Positions 1-10,376 of a stretch of DNA of 64,000 nt are shown piece by piece. Position 1 is the stretch's first letter, and every line of letters starts with the position of its first letter. The translations under genes were made by a program, and so were the position numbers. The stretch is from Nitrosovibrio sp. Nv6. GTDB taxonomy: Bacteria; Pseudomonadota; Gammaproteobacteria; Burkholderiales; Nitrosomonadaceae. The DNA is taken from positions 1-64,000 of the forward strand of contig NZ_FODX01000006.1 of NCBI RefSeq assembly GCF_900110495.1. Direction: 5' to 3'. Under the pieces are notes generated by a model. It saw only the letters and a list, made by a program, of their open reading frames with translations. It did not search any database and was not told the origin of the DNA.

Positions 1-123
1 TATCGCCACCGCCAGCATGGTGATCAGTCCAAACTTGTACCACCTTGAGTCATACCACAGCGACATGTCGTAATCCCGACCGCCCGACTTCGCCTTACTT
101 GACGTTCCTAGTGTTGTTGCCAT
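1..123 (-). CDS. amoC: Ammonia monooxygenase subunit C, 5' end only
   Basis: The reverse complement starts with ATG and reads MATTLGTSS, then [20 protein letters not shown] and LAVAI, running off the window edge. This is the highly conserved N-terminus of AmoC from betaproteobacterial ammonia oxidisers. AmoC is a multi-pass membrane subunit of the copper enzyme that oxidises ammonia to hydroxylamine; it lies in the amoCAB operon or occurs as an orphan copy. Only 41 codons are visible, so operon versus orphan copy cannot be decided here. A perfect AGGAGG (132-137) sits 8 nt before the ATG, consistent with very high expression. The gene reads leftwards out of the window. Confidence 0.95.
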   Translation of the reverse strand, partial: MATTLGTSSKAKSGGRDYDMSLWYDSRWYKFGLITMLAVAI

Positions 124-171
124 ATCGTTTTCCTCCTGTGACCAATACTTGAACTTGAAAATAAAAGTCAA
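124..171 (-). promoter_or_regulatory. amoC leader: strong SD and possible promoter
   Basis: On the minus strand, AGGAGG (132-137) is followed by 8 nt and the amoC ATG. Further upstream a TTGACT hexamer (166-171) could be a -35 box, but the matching -10 about 18 nt downstream (TATTGG) is weak. The SD is certain; the promoter is only suggested. The TTGACT overlaps the stop codon of the short ORF upstream. Confidence 0.35.
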
Positions 172-425
172 CATTCAGTTGGCGGAAATAATATTCCGCC
201 AGCGAATTTTAGACTTTCCTGTTTACAAAAGAGTTCCGCTTTTCTTCGATCTGGTTTTTTGCAGGTTTTGCACACCCACTCCTTAGCACCACCTGAGAAA
301 CCTTTAAACCTCCTCTCCCCGCAAAGGTTTACTCCGCTACAAGAACTACAAGAACCGATATCCTTCGATGATTGTGCTAAAGCGCGAGGACGTTTATGCT
401 TCCGGTAAAGAGCGGATAAAATCAC
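168..425 (-). CDS. Possible small cysteine-rich (zinc-ribbon-like) protein upstream of amoC
   Basis: An 85-codon frame with a GTG start, on the same strand as amoC and ending 45 nt before it. The translation has two cysteine clusters: CSSC followed by LC in the first half, and CKTC some 20 residues later. The region between and after them is basic (ERRFKGF, KKPDRR). This is the pattern of a small zinc ribbon, but I cannot assign a family. The start is uncertain because the frame stays open upstream without an ATG and the SD spacing before the GTG is poor. It may equally be a chance ORF in the long amoC leader. Confidence 0.3.
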   Translation of the reverse strand: MILSALYRKHKRPRALAQSSKDIGSCSSCSGVNLCGERRFKGFSGGAKEWVCKTCKKPDRRKAELFCKQESLKFAGGILFPPTEC

Positions 426-561
426 CGCCTCAGGCCAATAAACCAGTGCCCCTTCAGATTGCGAGGAACAGCAATTCTGCCGGATTCAGGTTGAGTGCAG
501 CCGAAATTTATCTACGTCGCTAAAGCGTTTTTTTGACTGTCCTTGATTATAGGAAATATTC

Positions 562-1185
562 ATGAATTTTTCAGACCGCTGCTGGTTTTTTTTTATGTTT
601 TTTTTATTTGTTTCTGTTGCCGAGGCTGGCGCGATTAGCAGTCTCAAGAATTTTATGCAGAATACGCGAACTGTCCGGGCGGCATTTTCGCAGATGGTTC
701 TCGATAAAAACGGACGTGTGGTGCAAAGAGGGGGCGGTACGATGCAATTCGAGCGCCCGGGTAAATTTCGATGGATTTACGAGAAACCGTACGAGCAACT
801 GATTGTTGGCGATGGTGACCGTATATGGTTCTACGATCATGACCTCAATCAGGTAACCGTCCGCAAGCTTGATGTCGCTATCGGCAGCAGTCCAGCCGCA
901 TTGCTCGCGGGAAGCAGCGATATCGAGAAAAGCTTTGATCTTGCTGAAATGGGCCTGGATGACGGTATCGAATGGCTTGAAGCCACACCCAAAACCAAGG
1001 AAAGTACGTTCGAATGGGTCCGCCTGGGATTTACGCCAGAAGGCATACTAAAGGCAATGGAGTTGCGCGATCATTTTGGCCAGACCACGGTGCTTACATT
1101 TTCGGAGGTGGAACGAAACCCCAAACTTCCACAGGAATTGTTCAAATTCAGTCCCCCTGAGGGGGCGGATGTGATCAGTGATTGA
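562..1185 (+). CDS. lolA: Outer-membrane lipoprotein carrier protein LolA
   Basis: A 207-residue periplasmic chaperone that accepts lipoproteins from LolCDE and hands them to LolB at the outer membrane. An N-terminal signal peptide (about residues 1-22, hydrophobic FFMFFLFVSVAEA) is followed by LolA-typical segments: RAAFSQ, the GGGTMQFERPGKFRW strand and YEKPYEQLIVGDG, then the hydrophobic-cavity beta sheet. Length is normal for the family. The ATG has AGGAAA upstream. The 3' end overlaps the GTG start of rarA by 8 bp, suggesting translational coupling; lolA-rarA-serS is a common proteobacterial order. Confidence 0.93.
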   Translation: MNFSDRCWFFFMFFLFVSVAEAGAISSLKNFMQNTRTVRAAFSQMVLDKNGRVVQRGGGTMQFERPGKFRWIYEKPYEQLIVGDGDRIWFYDHDLNQVTVRKLDVAIGSSPAALLAGSSDIEKSFDLAEMGLDDGIEWLEATPKTKESTFEWVRLGFTPEGILKAMELRDHFGQTTVLTFSEVERNPKLPQELFKFSPPEGADVISD

Positions 1186-2494
1186 CCTGTTCGAGCAGCG
1201 CGAGCCTGCCGCGCCGCTTGCGGAACGCTTGCGTCCTCATGCACTGAAAGACATTGTCGGACAGCAACACTTGCTTGGTCCCGGGAAGCCCTTGCGTCTG
1301 GCGTTTGAATCGGGCAAGCCGCATTCAATGATATTGTGGGGACCTCCTGGCACTGGCAAGACCACTCTTGCTCGGCTCATGGCATTGGCGTTTGATGCGG
1401 AGTTCATCGCGCTTTCGGCAGTGTTATCCGGGGTCAAGGATATTCGTGACGCAATTGAACGGGCGCGGGCCGTGTTGCAGCAGTCGGGACGCCACACCAT
1501 TCTGTTCGTGGATGAGGTTCATCGCTTCAATAAAGCGCAGCAGGATGCCTTTCTACCCTTTGTAGAACAGGGATTGGTGACGTTCGTTGGCGCAACTACC
1601 GAGAATCCTTCGTTTGAAGTCAATAGTGCCCTGTTATCACGGGCACAGGTTTATGTGCTAACGGCCTTATCGGAAGATGAACTCGCTATCCTGTTCGAGC
1701 GTGCAAAGAACCTGGCATTGCAAGGACTGGAGTTTACGGATGATGCCAGATCGTTATTGATCGAATATGCAGACGGTGATGCCCGGCGGCTACTCAATTT
1801 TCTTGAACAAATAAAAACCGCGGCGGTAACCGAAGGAATTACAAAAATAGGGGTGGAATATGTGCGGAGCGCGCTTTTTCGCAGCGGGCGCCGGTTTGAC
1901 AAAGGTGGAGATGAGTTTTACGACCAGATCTCGGCGCTGCATAAATCCCTGCGGGGCTCCAATCCCGATGCCACGCTTTACTGGATGTGCCGCATGCTGG
2001 ACGGAGGGGCGGACCCCCGCTATATCGCCCGGCGCCTGGTTCGAGCATCTGTGGAAGATGTCGGGTTGGCCGACCCGCGTGCGCTGCGGGTAGCCTTGGA
2101 CGCCTCCGAGACATACGAACGTCTCGGCAGTCCGGAGGGCGAACTGGCGCTGGGGCAGGCAGCGCTATATCTTGCTTGTGCGCCCAAGAGCAATTCCGCC
2201 TACGTTGCTTATAATAAAACCCGGTCTGTTATTAGTGCCGATAAGTCGCGTCGCGTACCGGAGCATTTGCGTAACGCGCCTACCCGTCTGATGAAGGAAC
2301 TGGGCTTCGGGCGAGACTATCGTTATGCTCATGACGATCCCGAGGCTTATGCCGCTGGGGAAAATTATTTTCCTGAAGGAATGCCGGCAACGAGATTTTA
2401 TGAGCCGTCAACACGAGGGTTCGAAAGTAAAATTGCGGAAAGGCTGGCGCATTTGCGCGAGATGGACAAGCAGGCGAATAAAAATTCTAAATAA
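1178..2494 (+). CDS. rarA: Replication-associated recombination protein A (MgsA/RarA AAA ATPase)
   Basis: A 438-residue AAA+ ATPase related to clamp loaders that acts at stalled replication forks. Visible motifs are [10 protein letters not shown] near residue 26, Walker [10 protein letters not shown] near residue 55, Walker [11 protein letters not shown], sensor 1 GATTENPS and the C-terminal tetramerisation region with [13 protein letters not shown]. The GTG start overlaps the end of lolA and there is no gap for another start. Length matches the family. serS follows 48 bp downstream in the same direction. Confidence 0.95.
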   Translation: MIDLFEQREPAAPLAERLRPHALKDIVGQQHLLGPGKPLRLAFESGKPHSMILWGPPGTGKTTLARLMALAFDAEFIALSAVLSGVKDIRDAIERARAVLQQSGRHTILFVDEVHRFNKAQQDAFLPFVEQGLVTFVGATTENPSFEVNSALLSRAQVYVLTALSEDELAILFERAKNLALQGLEFTDDARSLLIEYADGDARRLLNFLEQIKTAAVTEGITKIGVEYVRSALFRSGRRFDKGGDEFYDQISALHKSLRGSNPDATLYWMCRMLDGGADPRYIARRLVRASVEDVGLADPRALRVALDASETYERLGSPEGELALGQAALYLACAPKSNSAYVAYNKTRSVISADKSRRVPEHLRNAPTRLMKELGFGRDYRYAHDDPEAYAAGENYFPEGMPATRFYEPSTRGFESKIAERLAHLREMDKQANKNSK

Positions 2495-3907
<1,413 letters not shown>

Positions 3908-3960
3908 TAAATGAATAGTAAACCATATAAATTTTTTAATCTTAGGGGGGTTTAACTATC

Positions 3961-4761
3961 ATGGAGAAGAAATCTGGTGGCGAAGGTTCTTCTGACAAAA
4001 CCGCAGGCAAAAAGGTCGACAAAACCGTGAGTAAAACTGCAGGCAAAACCGCAAGCAAAGCAGCGGGTAAAACGCCGGGTAAAACTTCGAACAAAACGGC
4101 AGTCGCGCTGGAAGCCGAAGTGCGCAACACGATGGCTCAGGGAAGTGATGTTCGGCAGGAAGTGCGGGATCTGACAGTGAGAGCCCTGAGTACGCAAAAC
4201 CAGGATCGGGAATCGCTGAGGCACGTTATGACAGCTGTGATGAAAGGCGTACGCGAAGGAGCACAGCAAAAGCTGCAACAATCACCCTTACACACGCAAA
4301 CCGCCATGAAACCTATGCGCGATGCCGTGGCTGGATTGGATTCCGCACTGGCGCAGCTCGCCGAAGCTTCGAAACTGGCATTGGAGGAGGCTGCAGGCCG
4401 TGCGCAAAAGTTTTCAGATGAGGAGCTTACGCGGGTCCGCACCGATCTGGAAGGTGTTGAAAATCTCTTCCTGGATGTCTTGCAGGGATCCGCTTCCGCT
4501 GCTCAGGATCTGGTGAAGGAAACCTTGGGTGATCTTGTGACGCACGCGAAGCGCAACGGGACAGCTGTCGGTTCTGCGTTGCAGGATACCCTTTTGACTT
4601 TCAACCGGCAGATGACCTTGGCCGGACAAAATCAGCTTGAAGCGGGCTTACAGTTGACTCATGCCATCACCAATCTGATGCGCCAAACGGCTGCTGGCGT
4701 TCTCACGGGCATTGCAGAGCGCGTTAAACCAGAGGATAAGCCCACAGGAAATCGGAGTTGA
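3961..4761 (+). CDS. Lys/Ala-rich helical protein with KTAGK-type repeats, function unknown
   Basis: A 266-residue protein starting just after a strong AGGGGGG. Residues about 10-45 are a low-complexity tail of repeated K-T-A-G-K/K-A-A-G-K/K-T-P-G-K units, like the C-terminal tails of histone-H1-like and AlgP proteins. The rest is predicted to be almost entirely helical with regular Ala/Leu/Glu/Gln spacing, resembling phasin-like or DUF6781-type proteins of betaproteobacteria. There is no signal peptide or membrane segment. It stands alone between serS and a convergent gene. A DNA- or granule-associated role is possible but unproven. Confidence 0.7.
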   Translation: MEKKSGGEGSSDKTAGKKVDKTVSKTAGKTASKAAGKTPGKTSNKTAVALEAEVRNTMAQGSDVRQEVRDLTVRALSTQNQDRESLRHVMTAVMKGVREGAQQKLQQSPLHTQTAMKPMRDAVAGLDSALAQLAEASKLALEEAAGRAQKFSDEELTRVRTDLEGVENLFLDVLQGSASAAQDLVKETLGDLVTHAKRNGTAVGSALQDTLLTFNRQMTLAGQNQLEAGLQLTHAITNLMRQTAAGVLTGIAERVKPEDKPTGNRS

Positions 4762-4889
4762 AAGATTTTTTGGCTGGCTGCTCAGCGAAGTCCTGCCGAC
4801 AGACCCCTGGACGTCCCAATGCACGCTTGCTCTGCGGCATTTAAAGCAATTACAGGGAGCCCTGGCATTGCTCTACGCTGATATGCAAA

Positions 4890-5462
4890 TCAGATGCTGC
4901 ACCCATCTTCATCGCAGGCTCGATTTTCCGCGATTGCCGGACCTGTTTCCGGCGGGCTTGCCGATTCATCAATTTCTTCGGAAAGTAATGCGCCAATGGA
5001 AAATCCGACTGTGAGATCACTCACGTGTCCAAATTTATGCAAACGGATGCGGCCCGTTTTGTCTATCAAAATGAGGGTGGGCGTCCCCTGCATGCGGTAG
5101 GCGTGCATGGTCAGGGGAATGCCTTGTGGCTGGTCTTCATATTTATCAATACCAATCGGGAAGCGCAGCCGATATTCGTGCACAAAAACCTCGAGCGCCT
5201 CACGCCCCATCACGGCATGATGTTCGAAAACCGTGTGCAGTCCAATCACCGCTACGCGATTGGGATCAAACTCCTGATATATTTTCTGGGCCTGCGGAAT
5301 ACCGATCTGTACGCAACCCGGACAGAAGATTTGAAAGGTATGCAGCACAACCACCTTACCGCGTAATGAGGCGAGCGTAAGGGGGTGAGGTGTATTAAGC
5401 CAACCCGATGTCTGCAGTTCCGGCGCCAGGCTTGCCCTGATACTCTTGTTTGTTTCCGCCAT
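4890..5462 (-). CDS. Thioredoxin-fold protein with CPGC motif (peroxiredoxin/TlpA-like)
   Basis: A 190-residue cytoplasmic-looking protein with a thioredoxin fold: the LRGKVVVLHTFQIFCPGC strand-helix with the redox pair CxxC near residue 54, then a cis-Pro loop (QGTPTLILIDKTGRIR). This is the AhpC/TSA-Redoxin superfamily; substrate unknown. The frame is open upstream, but the ATG giving MAETNKS is chosen because it has GAGAG about 9 nt before it and matches the compact family length. The C-terminal tail carries two cysteines (RACDEDGC). It is convergent with the Lys-rich protein gene. Confidence 0.85.
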   Translation of the reverse strand: MAETNKSIRASLAPELQTSGWLNTPHPLTLASLRGKVVVLHTFQIFCPGCVQIGIPQAQKIYQEFDPNRVAVIGLHTVFEHHAVMGREALEVFVHEYRLRFPIGIDKYEDQPQGIPLTMHAYRMQGTPTLILIDKTGRIRLHKFGHVSDLTVGFSIGALLSEEIDESASPPETGPAIAENRACDEDGCSI

Positions 5463-6730
5463 TTTTATACTCTCAAAAATAATCCGTTTACTATTATAAG
5501 CGAGCGGCTGAATAAGTCCTAATAGCGGGGCGGGACGAATTTTGGCGGATGTGTGCTTAAAAACCCAAGGGCGAGGGGCGAAGGAGAGGACAGGAAACAA
5601 GGGCTAGGTTTTCTTCGTACCGGTCAAGCGGGAGGAGCCGGGGCAAATGAGTCGAAGTATTGCCCCGTCGATATTAGTTTGGCCGCAAACCGTTTTCGTC
5701 CTTAACGGTACGGCGATACCGGGAAAATTGTCCTGAAAGTAGCGGTTTCCGCTCGCGATCGCATATGTCGGCGCTTGCCGGTCGCTTGACTGGAACCGCG
5801 CCATTGCGAAACCGCCCCGTTTCCTTATGACGAGCCCAGCTTTGGGTCGTACTCCAGGTCGTATTTTGAAACTCCAAAAATGGGAGCGCCGTCATTCATG
5901 TGGCGGTAGATAATCGGAATCTGTTCCGATGCGGGTCAGAGGATCCGGCAATGACAAGTGAGTAAATTTGAGTTTGATGGCTGATAATCACCACAATGCA
6001 AATAGGGTAAAATCACCACAATTGGAAAAGGGGAAAATACCGATTTTTAGAATAAGGGCATTATTGGTACCGGCTGCCAGGATCATGTTTCGTTCTTGTA
6101 CGCCCCATTCCCGTGTGGTAGAATTTTTCCGTTTCAGTAGTGGTGTTTCGGCGACCAATTAAAGCGGATACCGGAAAATTTTGAAAAGCTGGATCAGCTT
6201 GAATGGAAAAAAGCGGAAATATAGCCGAAAGACCAGGTAATACATGGATTTAAGTGACGCTTCAAGTCATGCGTTTTGATTAAGAAGATAAGCAAAAAAC
6301 ATAAAATGGATCATGATGAAAACATATATCCATTTCGTGGGCTTCCGCTTGATTCCCGATTTGATGAACGCGGTATTAGTATCAACCAGGGAATTTATTG
6401 TTCAGGTTCGAATAATGGCGGTGCATAATTTTTTATGTTTTTAGTTGAAACCCGGAACTTATGTAAATGCCGTTATTCTTAGTGTTTGAAATTCGCATAA
6501 AGCCAGCATAAAAAACCATAGTGAAACTATAGAATAACACAATTACCGACGTTCGCAACATGGCTATTTACGCAGGACAGATCTGGTAATGAAGAGACTT
6601 GCGTCCGCCGTCTGGCGGTATCGACCTAAGCAAAAAATGATCTGGAAGCCAGTCCGTGAGGCCGGTCACACATTGTGGAATTTTAGAATTATTGGCTCGT
6701 ACTGTAATCAGTAATCAAGTGGGGGGAAAT
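5463..6730. other. 1.27-kb gene-poor region upstream of the cox operon
   Basis: I see no convincing gene here. Short frames exist (for example minus-strand 5604-5804 and 5674-5895) but none has a recognisable domain or good SD. From about 5950 onwards the sequence becomes AT-rich. The stretch includes a 12-bp direct repeat and presumably the coxB promoter, which I could not fix to a single site. An SD-like GGGGGGAAAT lies directly before the coxB ATG. Confidence 0.5.
5986..6022. repeat. 12-bp direct repeat AATCACCACAAT, two copies
   Basis: AATCACCACAAT occurs at 5986-5997 and again at 6011-6022, a 25-bp period, within the AT-rich part of the region upstream of coxB. Tandem sites on nearly the same DNA face could be a regulator-binding site or a duplication relic. 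No match to a known operator is claimed. Confidence 0.5.
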
Positions 6731-7867
6731 ATGAGCAGTAAAGCAGCAGCAAGCATAGTGGGGATGATGGCGATCGCGTTGTATTCCGGATTGGGGATGG
6801 CGGCGGCGGATCCTTACCAGTTGAATTTGCCCGAGCCGCAGACGATCATAGCCAGGCAGATATATGATCAGCACACCATGCTTTTGTGGATTTGCCTGGC
6901 GATCTTCATTGGTGTATTTGGCGTCATGTTTTATTCGGTACTCAAGCACCGCAAGTCTGTTGGTTACAAAGCGGCAAACTTCCATCACAGCACCACGGTC
7001 GAGATCATCTGGACCATCATCCCGTTCTTCATCCTGGTGGGAATGGCTTTTCCTGCCACCAAGACCATCATCGCGATGAAGGACACCTCCAGTCCTGACA
7101 TTACCATCAAGACCACCGGGTACCAGTGGAAATGGGGATATGACTATCTGACGGGAGAAGGGGAAGGGATCAGCTTCTTGAGCAACCTCGCCACGCCCCG
7201 GGCGCAGATAGAGAATGCCTCGCCCAAGGAGGAGAACTACCTGCTGGAAGTGGACAACCCCGTGGTAGTGCCTGTCGGCAAGAAGGTTCGCATCATCATC
7301 ACCGCCAACGACGTCCTGCACGCCTGGTGGGTACCGGCATTGGGCGTCAAGCAGGACGCCATCCCCGGCTACATACGCGACGCCTGGTTCACGATTGACA
7401 AGCCCGGCACCTACCGCGGGCAGTGTGCGGAGCTGTGCGGCAAGGACCACGGCTTCATGCCGATCGTGGTGGAAGCAGTGGAGCCTGAAAAATATACCCA
7501 ATGGGTGGCGGAACAGAAGAGCAAATCGGCTGCGGCAGTTGTGGATGTCAGCAAGGAATTCACGATGGACGAGTTGAAAGCCGAAGGCGAGAAAGTGTAT
7601 GCCGCCAACTGTGTTGCCTGCCATCAGGCCAATGGCAAGGGTATTCCCGGCACATTTGCCGCGCTGGACGGATCGAAGGTAGCCACGGGTCCGAAGGCAG
7701 GCCACATCGACATCGTCATGAACGGCAAGACTGGCACGGCAATGGCTGCATTCAAGCATCTGTCGGATGTACAAATCGCGGCGGTGGTCACCTACGAGCG
7801 CAATGCCTGGGGTAATGCGGCAGGCGACGTAGTGCAGCCATCGGAAATCAACGAATTCAGAAAATAG
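6731..7867 (+). CDS. coxB: Cytochrome c oxidase subunit II with fused C-terminal cytochrome c
   Basis: A 378-residue subunit II of an aa3-type heme-copper oxidase that takes electrons from cytochrome c. A signal peptide is followed by two membrane helices (roughly residues 45-70 and 90-110). The cupredoxin domain has the CuA ligands in CAELCGKDHGFM (cysteines about 232 and 236, His 240, Met 243). A class I cytochrome c domain follows, with heme motif CVACH starting near residue 294, making it caa3-like. The ATG is preceded by GGGGGGAAAT; the longer frame upstream lacks an SD. It is the first gene of the operon, 16 bp before coxA. Confidence 0.97.
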   Translation: MSSKAAASIVGMMAIALYSGLGMAAADPYQLNLPEPQTIIARQIYDQHTMLLWICLAIFIGVFGVMFYSVLKHRKSVGYKAANFHHSTTVEIIWTIIPFFILVGMAFPATKTIIAMKDTSSPDITIKTTGYQWKWGYDYLTGEGEGISFLSNLATPRAQIENASPKEENYLLEVDNPVVVPVGKKVRIIITANDVLHAWWVPALGVKQDAIPGYIRDAWFTIDKPGTYRGQCAELCGKDHGFMPIVVEAVEPEKYTQWVAEQKSKSAAAVVDVSKEFTMDELKAEGEKVYAANCVACHQANGKGIPGTFAALDGSKVATGPKAGHIDIVMNGKTGTAMAAFKHLSDVQIAAVVTYERNAWGNAAGDVVQPSEINEFRK

Positions 7868-7883
7868 CATCAAGGAGGAAACC

Positions 7884-9464
7884 ATGGCAGCAGTACACGA
7901 TCACGACGTTGCGCACGCCCACGACCATCATCCCAGCGGCATGATGCGCTGGATGATGACAACCAACCACAAAGATATAGGCACGATGTATCTGTGGTTC
8001 AGCTTCATCATGTTCCTGACGGGTGGGGTGATGGCGCTGACTATCCGCGCCGAGCTGTTCCAGCCCGGCCTGCAGATTGTCAATCCCGAGTTTTTCAATC
8101 AGCTGACCACGATGCATGGGCTGATAATGATTTTTGGCGCCATCATGCCGGCCTTTGTCGGATTTGCCAACTGGCAGATTCCGATGATGATCGGCGCTCC
8201 GGACATGGCCTTCGCCCGTATGAACAACTGGAGCTTCTGGCTGCTGCCGCCGGCGGCCCTGCTGCTGTTGAGCTCGTTCTTCGTACCGGGTGGAGCCCCT
8301 GCCGGTGGTTGGACCATTTATCCGCCGCTATCCGTGCAGATGGGCATGGGCATGGATATGGCAATCTTCGCGATCCATATCATGGGTGCTTCTTCCATCA
8401 TGGGTTCAATCAACATCATCACGACCATTCTGAACATGCGCGCGCCCGGTATGACGCTGATGAAAATGCCGATGTTCGTCTGGACCTGGCTGATCACCGC
8501 CTACCTCCTGGTGCTGGTAATGCCGGTACTGGCGGGCGCGGTCACCATGCTGCTGACCGACCGCAACTTCGGCACCAACTTCTTTAACGCAGCAGGCGGC
8601 GGCGATCCGGTGATGTTCCAGCATATTTTCTGGTTCTTCGGGCATCCGGAAGTCTACATCATGATTTTGCCGGCGTTCGGCATTGTCTCCGAAGTCATCC
8701 CGACTTTTGCGCGCAAGCCATTGTTCGGATATTCGTCGATGGTTTACGCCACTGCCTCGATTGCCATCCTGTCGTGTATCGTCTGGGCGCATCACATGTT
8801 CACCGCGGGCATGCCGGTAACCGGACAGCTCTTTTTCATGTACGCAACGATGCTCATTGCGGTGCCCACTGGGGTGAAAGTATTCAACTGGACAGCCACC
8901 ATGTGGCGCGGCTCCATGACTTTCGAGACGCCCATGCTGTTTGCCATTGGCTTTATTTTCCTGTTTACTCTTGGCGGCTTCAGCGGCGTGATATGTGCTG
9001 TTGTCCCGATAGATATTCAGGTGCAGGATACCTACTATGTGATTGCGCACTTCCACTACGTACTGGTATCGGGTGCGCTGTTCGGAATATTTAGCGGAGC
9101 TTACTACTGGCTGCCGAAATGGACCGGACACATGTATGATGAGACGCTAGGAAAAGTGCATTTCTGGCTGACCATGATCTTCTTCAACCTTACATTCTTT
9201 GTCCAGCACTTCCTGGGATTGGCGGGCATGCCGCGCCGTATTCCCGATTACGCACTGCAGTTTGCGGATTTCAACATGATTTCCAGTATCGGCGCCTTCG
9301 GCTTCGGCCTGAGCCAGTTGCTGTTCCTCTATGTTGTACTGAAATGCATCCGCGGTGGGGCAAAAGCACCTGCTAAAACCTGGGAAGGGGGCAAGACGCT
9401 GGAATGGACTCTTCCATCACCCGCGCCGTATCACTCCTTTGAAACACCCCCGGTTGTCAGGTAA
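7884..9464 (+). CDS. coxA: Cytochrome c oxidase subunit I
   Basis: Catalytic 12-helix subunit (526 residues) carrying heme a and the heme a3-CuB oxygen-reduction centre. The signature GHPEVY has His254, Glu256 and Tyr258, where the His-Tyr crosslink and D-channel glutamate of A1-type oxidases lie. HHMFTAG, and the heme ligands in DTYYVIAHFHYVL, are also visible. The N-terminus is His-rich (HDHDVAHAHDHH). SD AAGGAGG precedes the ATG. It acts in the inner membrane, pumping protons at the end of the ammonia-oxidation electron chain. Confidence 0.98.
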   Translation: MAAVHDHDVAHAHDHHPSGMMRWMMTTNHKDIGTMYLWFSFIMFLTGGVMALTIRAELFQPGLQIVNPEFFNQLTTMHGLIMIFGAIMPAFVGFANWQIPMMIGAPDMAFARMNNWSFWLLPPAALLLLSSFFVPGGAPAGGWTIYPPLSVQMGMGMDMAIFAIHIMGASSIMGSINIITTILNMRAPGMTLMKMPMFVWTWLITAYLLVLVMPVLAGAVTMLLTDRNFGTNFFNAAGGGDPVMFQHIFWFFGHPEVYIMILPAFGIVSEVIPTFARKPLFGYSSMVYATASIAILSCIVWAHHMFTAGMPVTGQLFFMYATMLIAVPTGVKVFNWTATMWRGSMTFETPMLFAIGFIFLFTLGGFSGVICAVVPIDIQVQDTYYVIAHFHYVLVSGALFGIFSGAYYWLPKWTGHMYDETLGKVHFWLTMIFFNLTFFVQHFLGLAGMPRRIPDYALQFADFNMISSIGAFGFGLSQLLFLYVVLKCIRGGAKAPAKTWEGGKTLEWTLPSPAPYHSFETPPVVR

Positions 9465-9476
9465 ACAGGGGCTGAT

Positions 9477-9581
9477 ATGAGGGATAACGCAGAGAGAAGG
9501 CGTGGTGCAATCAGGACAGCCCTCTTTCTGCTGGTGATCGTGGTCGGGATTTTCGTTGCCGTCATTGTGAAAAACTTGTGA
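9477..9581 (+). CDS. Cytochrome oxidase small assembly protein (34 aa)
   Basis: ATG at 9477 opens a 34-residue frame: a short basic N-terminus (RRRGAIRT) followed by one hydrophobic helix (LFLLVIVVGIFVAVIV) and KNL. This is the form and place, between coxA and ctaG, of the cytochrome oxidase small assembly protein of betaproteobacteria. Its TGA shares its final A with the ATG of ctaG, indicating translational coupling. It is expected to be a single-span inner-membrane protein; its exact role in assembly is not shown by the sequence. Confidence 0.8.
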   Translation: MRDNAERRRGAIRTALFLLVIVVGIFVAVIVKNL

Positions 9582-10138
9582 TGAATACAATCGAAGCCAA
9601 CTCCGTAGTAATGAAAAAGCTGCTGATTTTTACAGTAGTGATGTTTGCCTTCGGCTTTGCATTGGTCCCATTTTACGAAAAGATCTGCGAGGTCACAGGT
9701 CTCAACAACCTGTTGCAGGCGGATACACTTGCGGAGAACCCACAAGTTGACACTACCCGGTGGGTGACGGTAGAGCTCGATGCCAATATCCAGGGGCTGC
9801 CTTGGCAGTTCAAGCCCCTCCAGTCCAGCTTGCGTGTACATCCCGGCGAATTGGTGGAAGTGATGTATGAAGTCAAAAACAATTCCGACCGGGAGATCAA
9901 CGGTCAGGCAATACCCAGCTACAGCCCGCAATTGCTTGCCAAGCACCTGAAGAAACTCGAATGTTTTTGTTTCAGCAAGCAGGTATTAAAGCCGAACGAG
10001 ACGCGGCAGATGCCGGTTCAGTTCGTCATTGAGTCGGGTTTGCCAACTGACGTCAACACCGTAACCATCTCGTACACCTTTTTCGAACTGGCGGGTGCCA
10101 ACGCTGCAAATTTGGTTACCAAAACGAATCAGAGCTGA
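9581..10138 (+). CDS. ctaG: Cytochrome c oxidase assembly protein CtaG/Cox11
   Basis: A copper chaperone that delivers copper to the CuB site of subunit I. The 185-residue product has one N-terminal membrane helix (LLIFTVVMFAFGFALVPFY), the family segment FYEKICEVTGLN, and the conserved periplasmic copper-binding CFCF motif near residue 129. The start is ambiguous by one codon: GTG at 9578 or ATG at 9581; the ATG overlapping the previous TGA is chosen. It abuts the DUF2970 gene with no gap. Confidence 0.95.
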   Translation: MNTIEANSVVMKKLLIFTVVMFAFGFALVPFYEKICEVTGLNNLLQADTLAENPQVDTTRWVTVELDANIQGLPWQFKPLQSSLRVHPGELVEVMYEVKNNSDREINGQAIPSYSPQLLAKHLKKLECFCFSKQVLKPNETRQMPVQFVIESGLPTDVNTVTISYTFFELAGANAANLVTKTNQS

Positions 10139-10345
10139 ATGACATCGGCAGAAAAAAACAAGAAGGCGACGTTTTGGCAAATAGCAAAAGCAGTATCATG
10201 GGCTTTTTTCGGGGTGCGCAAGCAGAGCGATCTAGACATGGACGCGAGCAACTTAACGCCGAAGCAAGTGATAATTGGCGGTCTTATAGGTGCAACCCTC
10301 TTTGTTCTGACCTTGATATTGCTGGTTAAAGTAGTAACAAATTAG
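10139..10345 (+). CDS. DUF2970 membrane protein
   Basis: A 68-residue protein beginning directly after the ctaG stop. Residues 10-30 hold the family's FWQIAKAVSWAFFGVRK segment, followed by a short polar loop and one hydrophobic helix (IIGGLIGATLFVLTLILLVK). DUF2970 genes sit between ctaG and coxC in many betaproteobacteria, so a role in oxidase biogenesis is inferred from position only. Confidence 0.88.
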   Translation: MTSAEKNKKATFWQIAKAVSWAFFGVRKQSDLDMDASNLTPKQVIIGGLIGATLFVLTLILLVKVVTN

Positions 10346-10376
10346 AGATTAATCAATTACACGCAGGAGAAAGAGC

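Noticed and set aside
6689-7885. 398-codon frame antisense to coxB
   Set aside because: It is the shadow of coxB's strong codon bias. coxB has clear CuA and heme motifs, and the antisense translation has no domain.
8406-9131. 241-codon frame antisense to coxA
   Set aside because: Shadow of the conserved coxA; composition is rich in His, Arg and Gln as expected from reading the reverse of membrane-protein codons.
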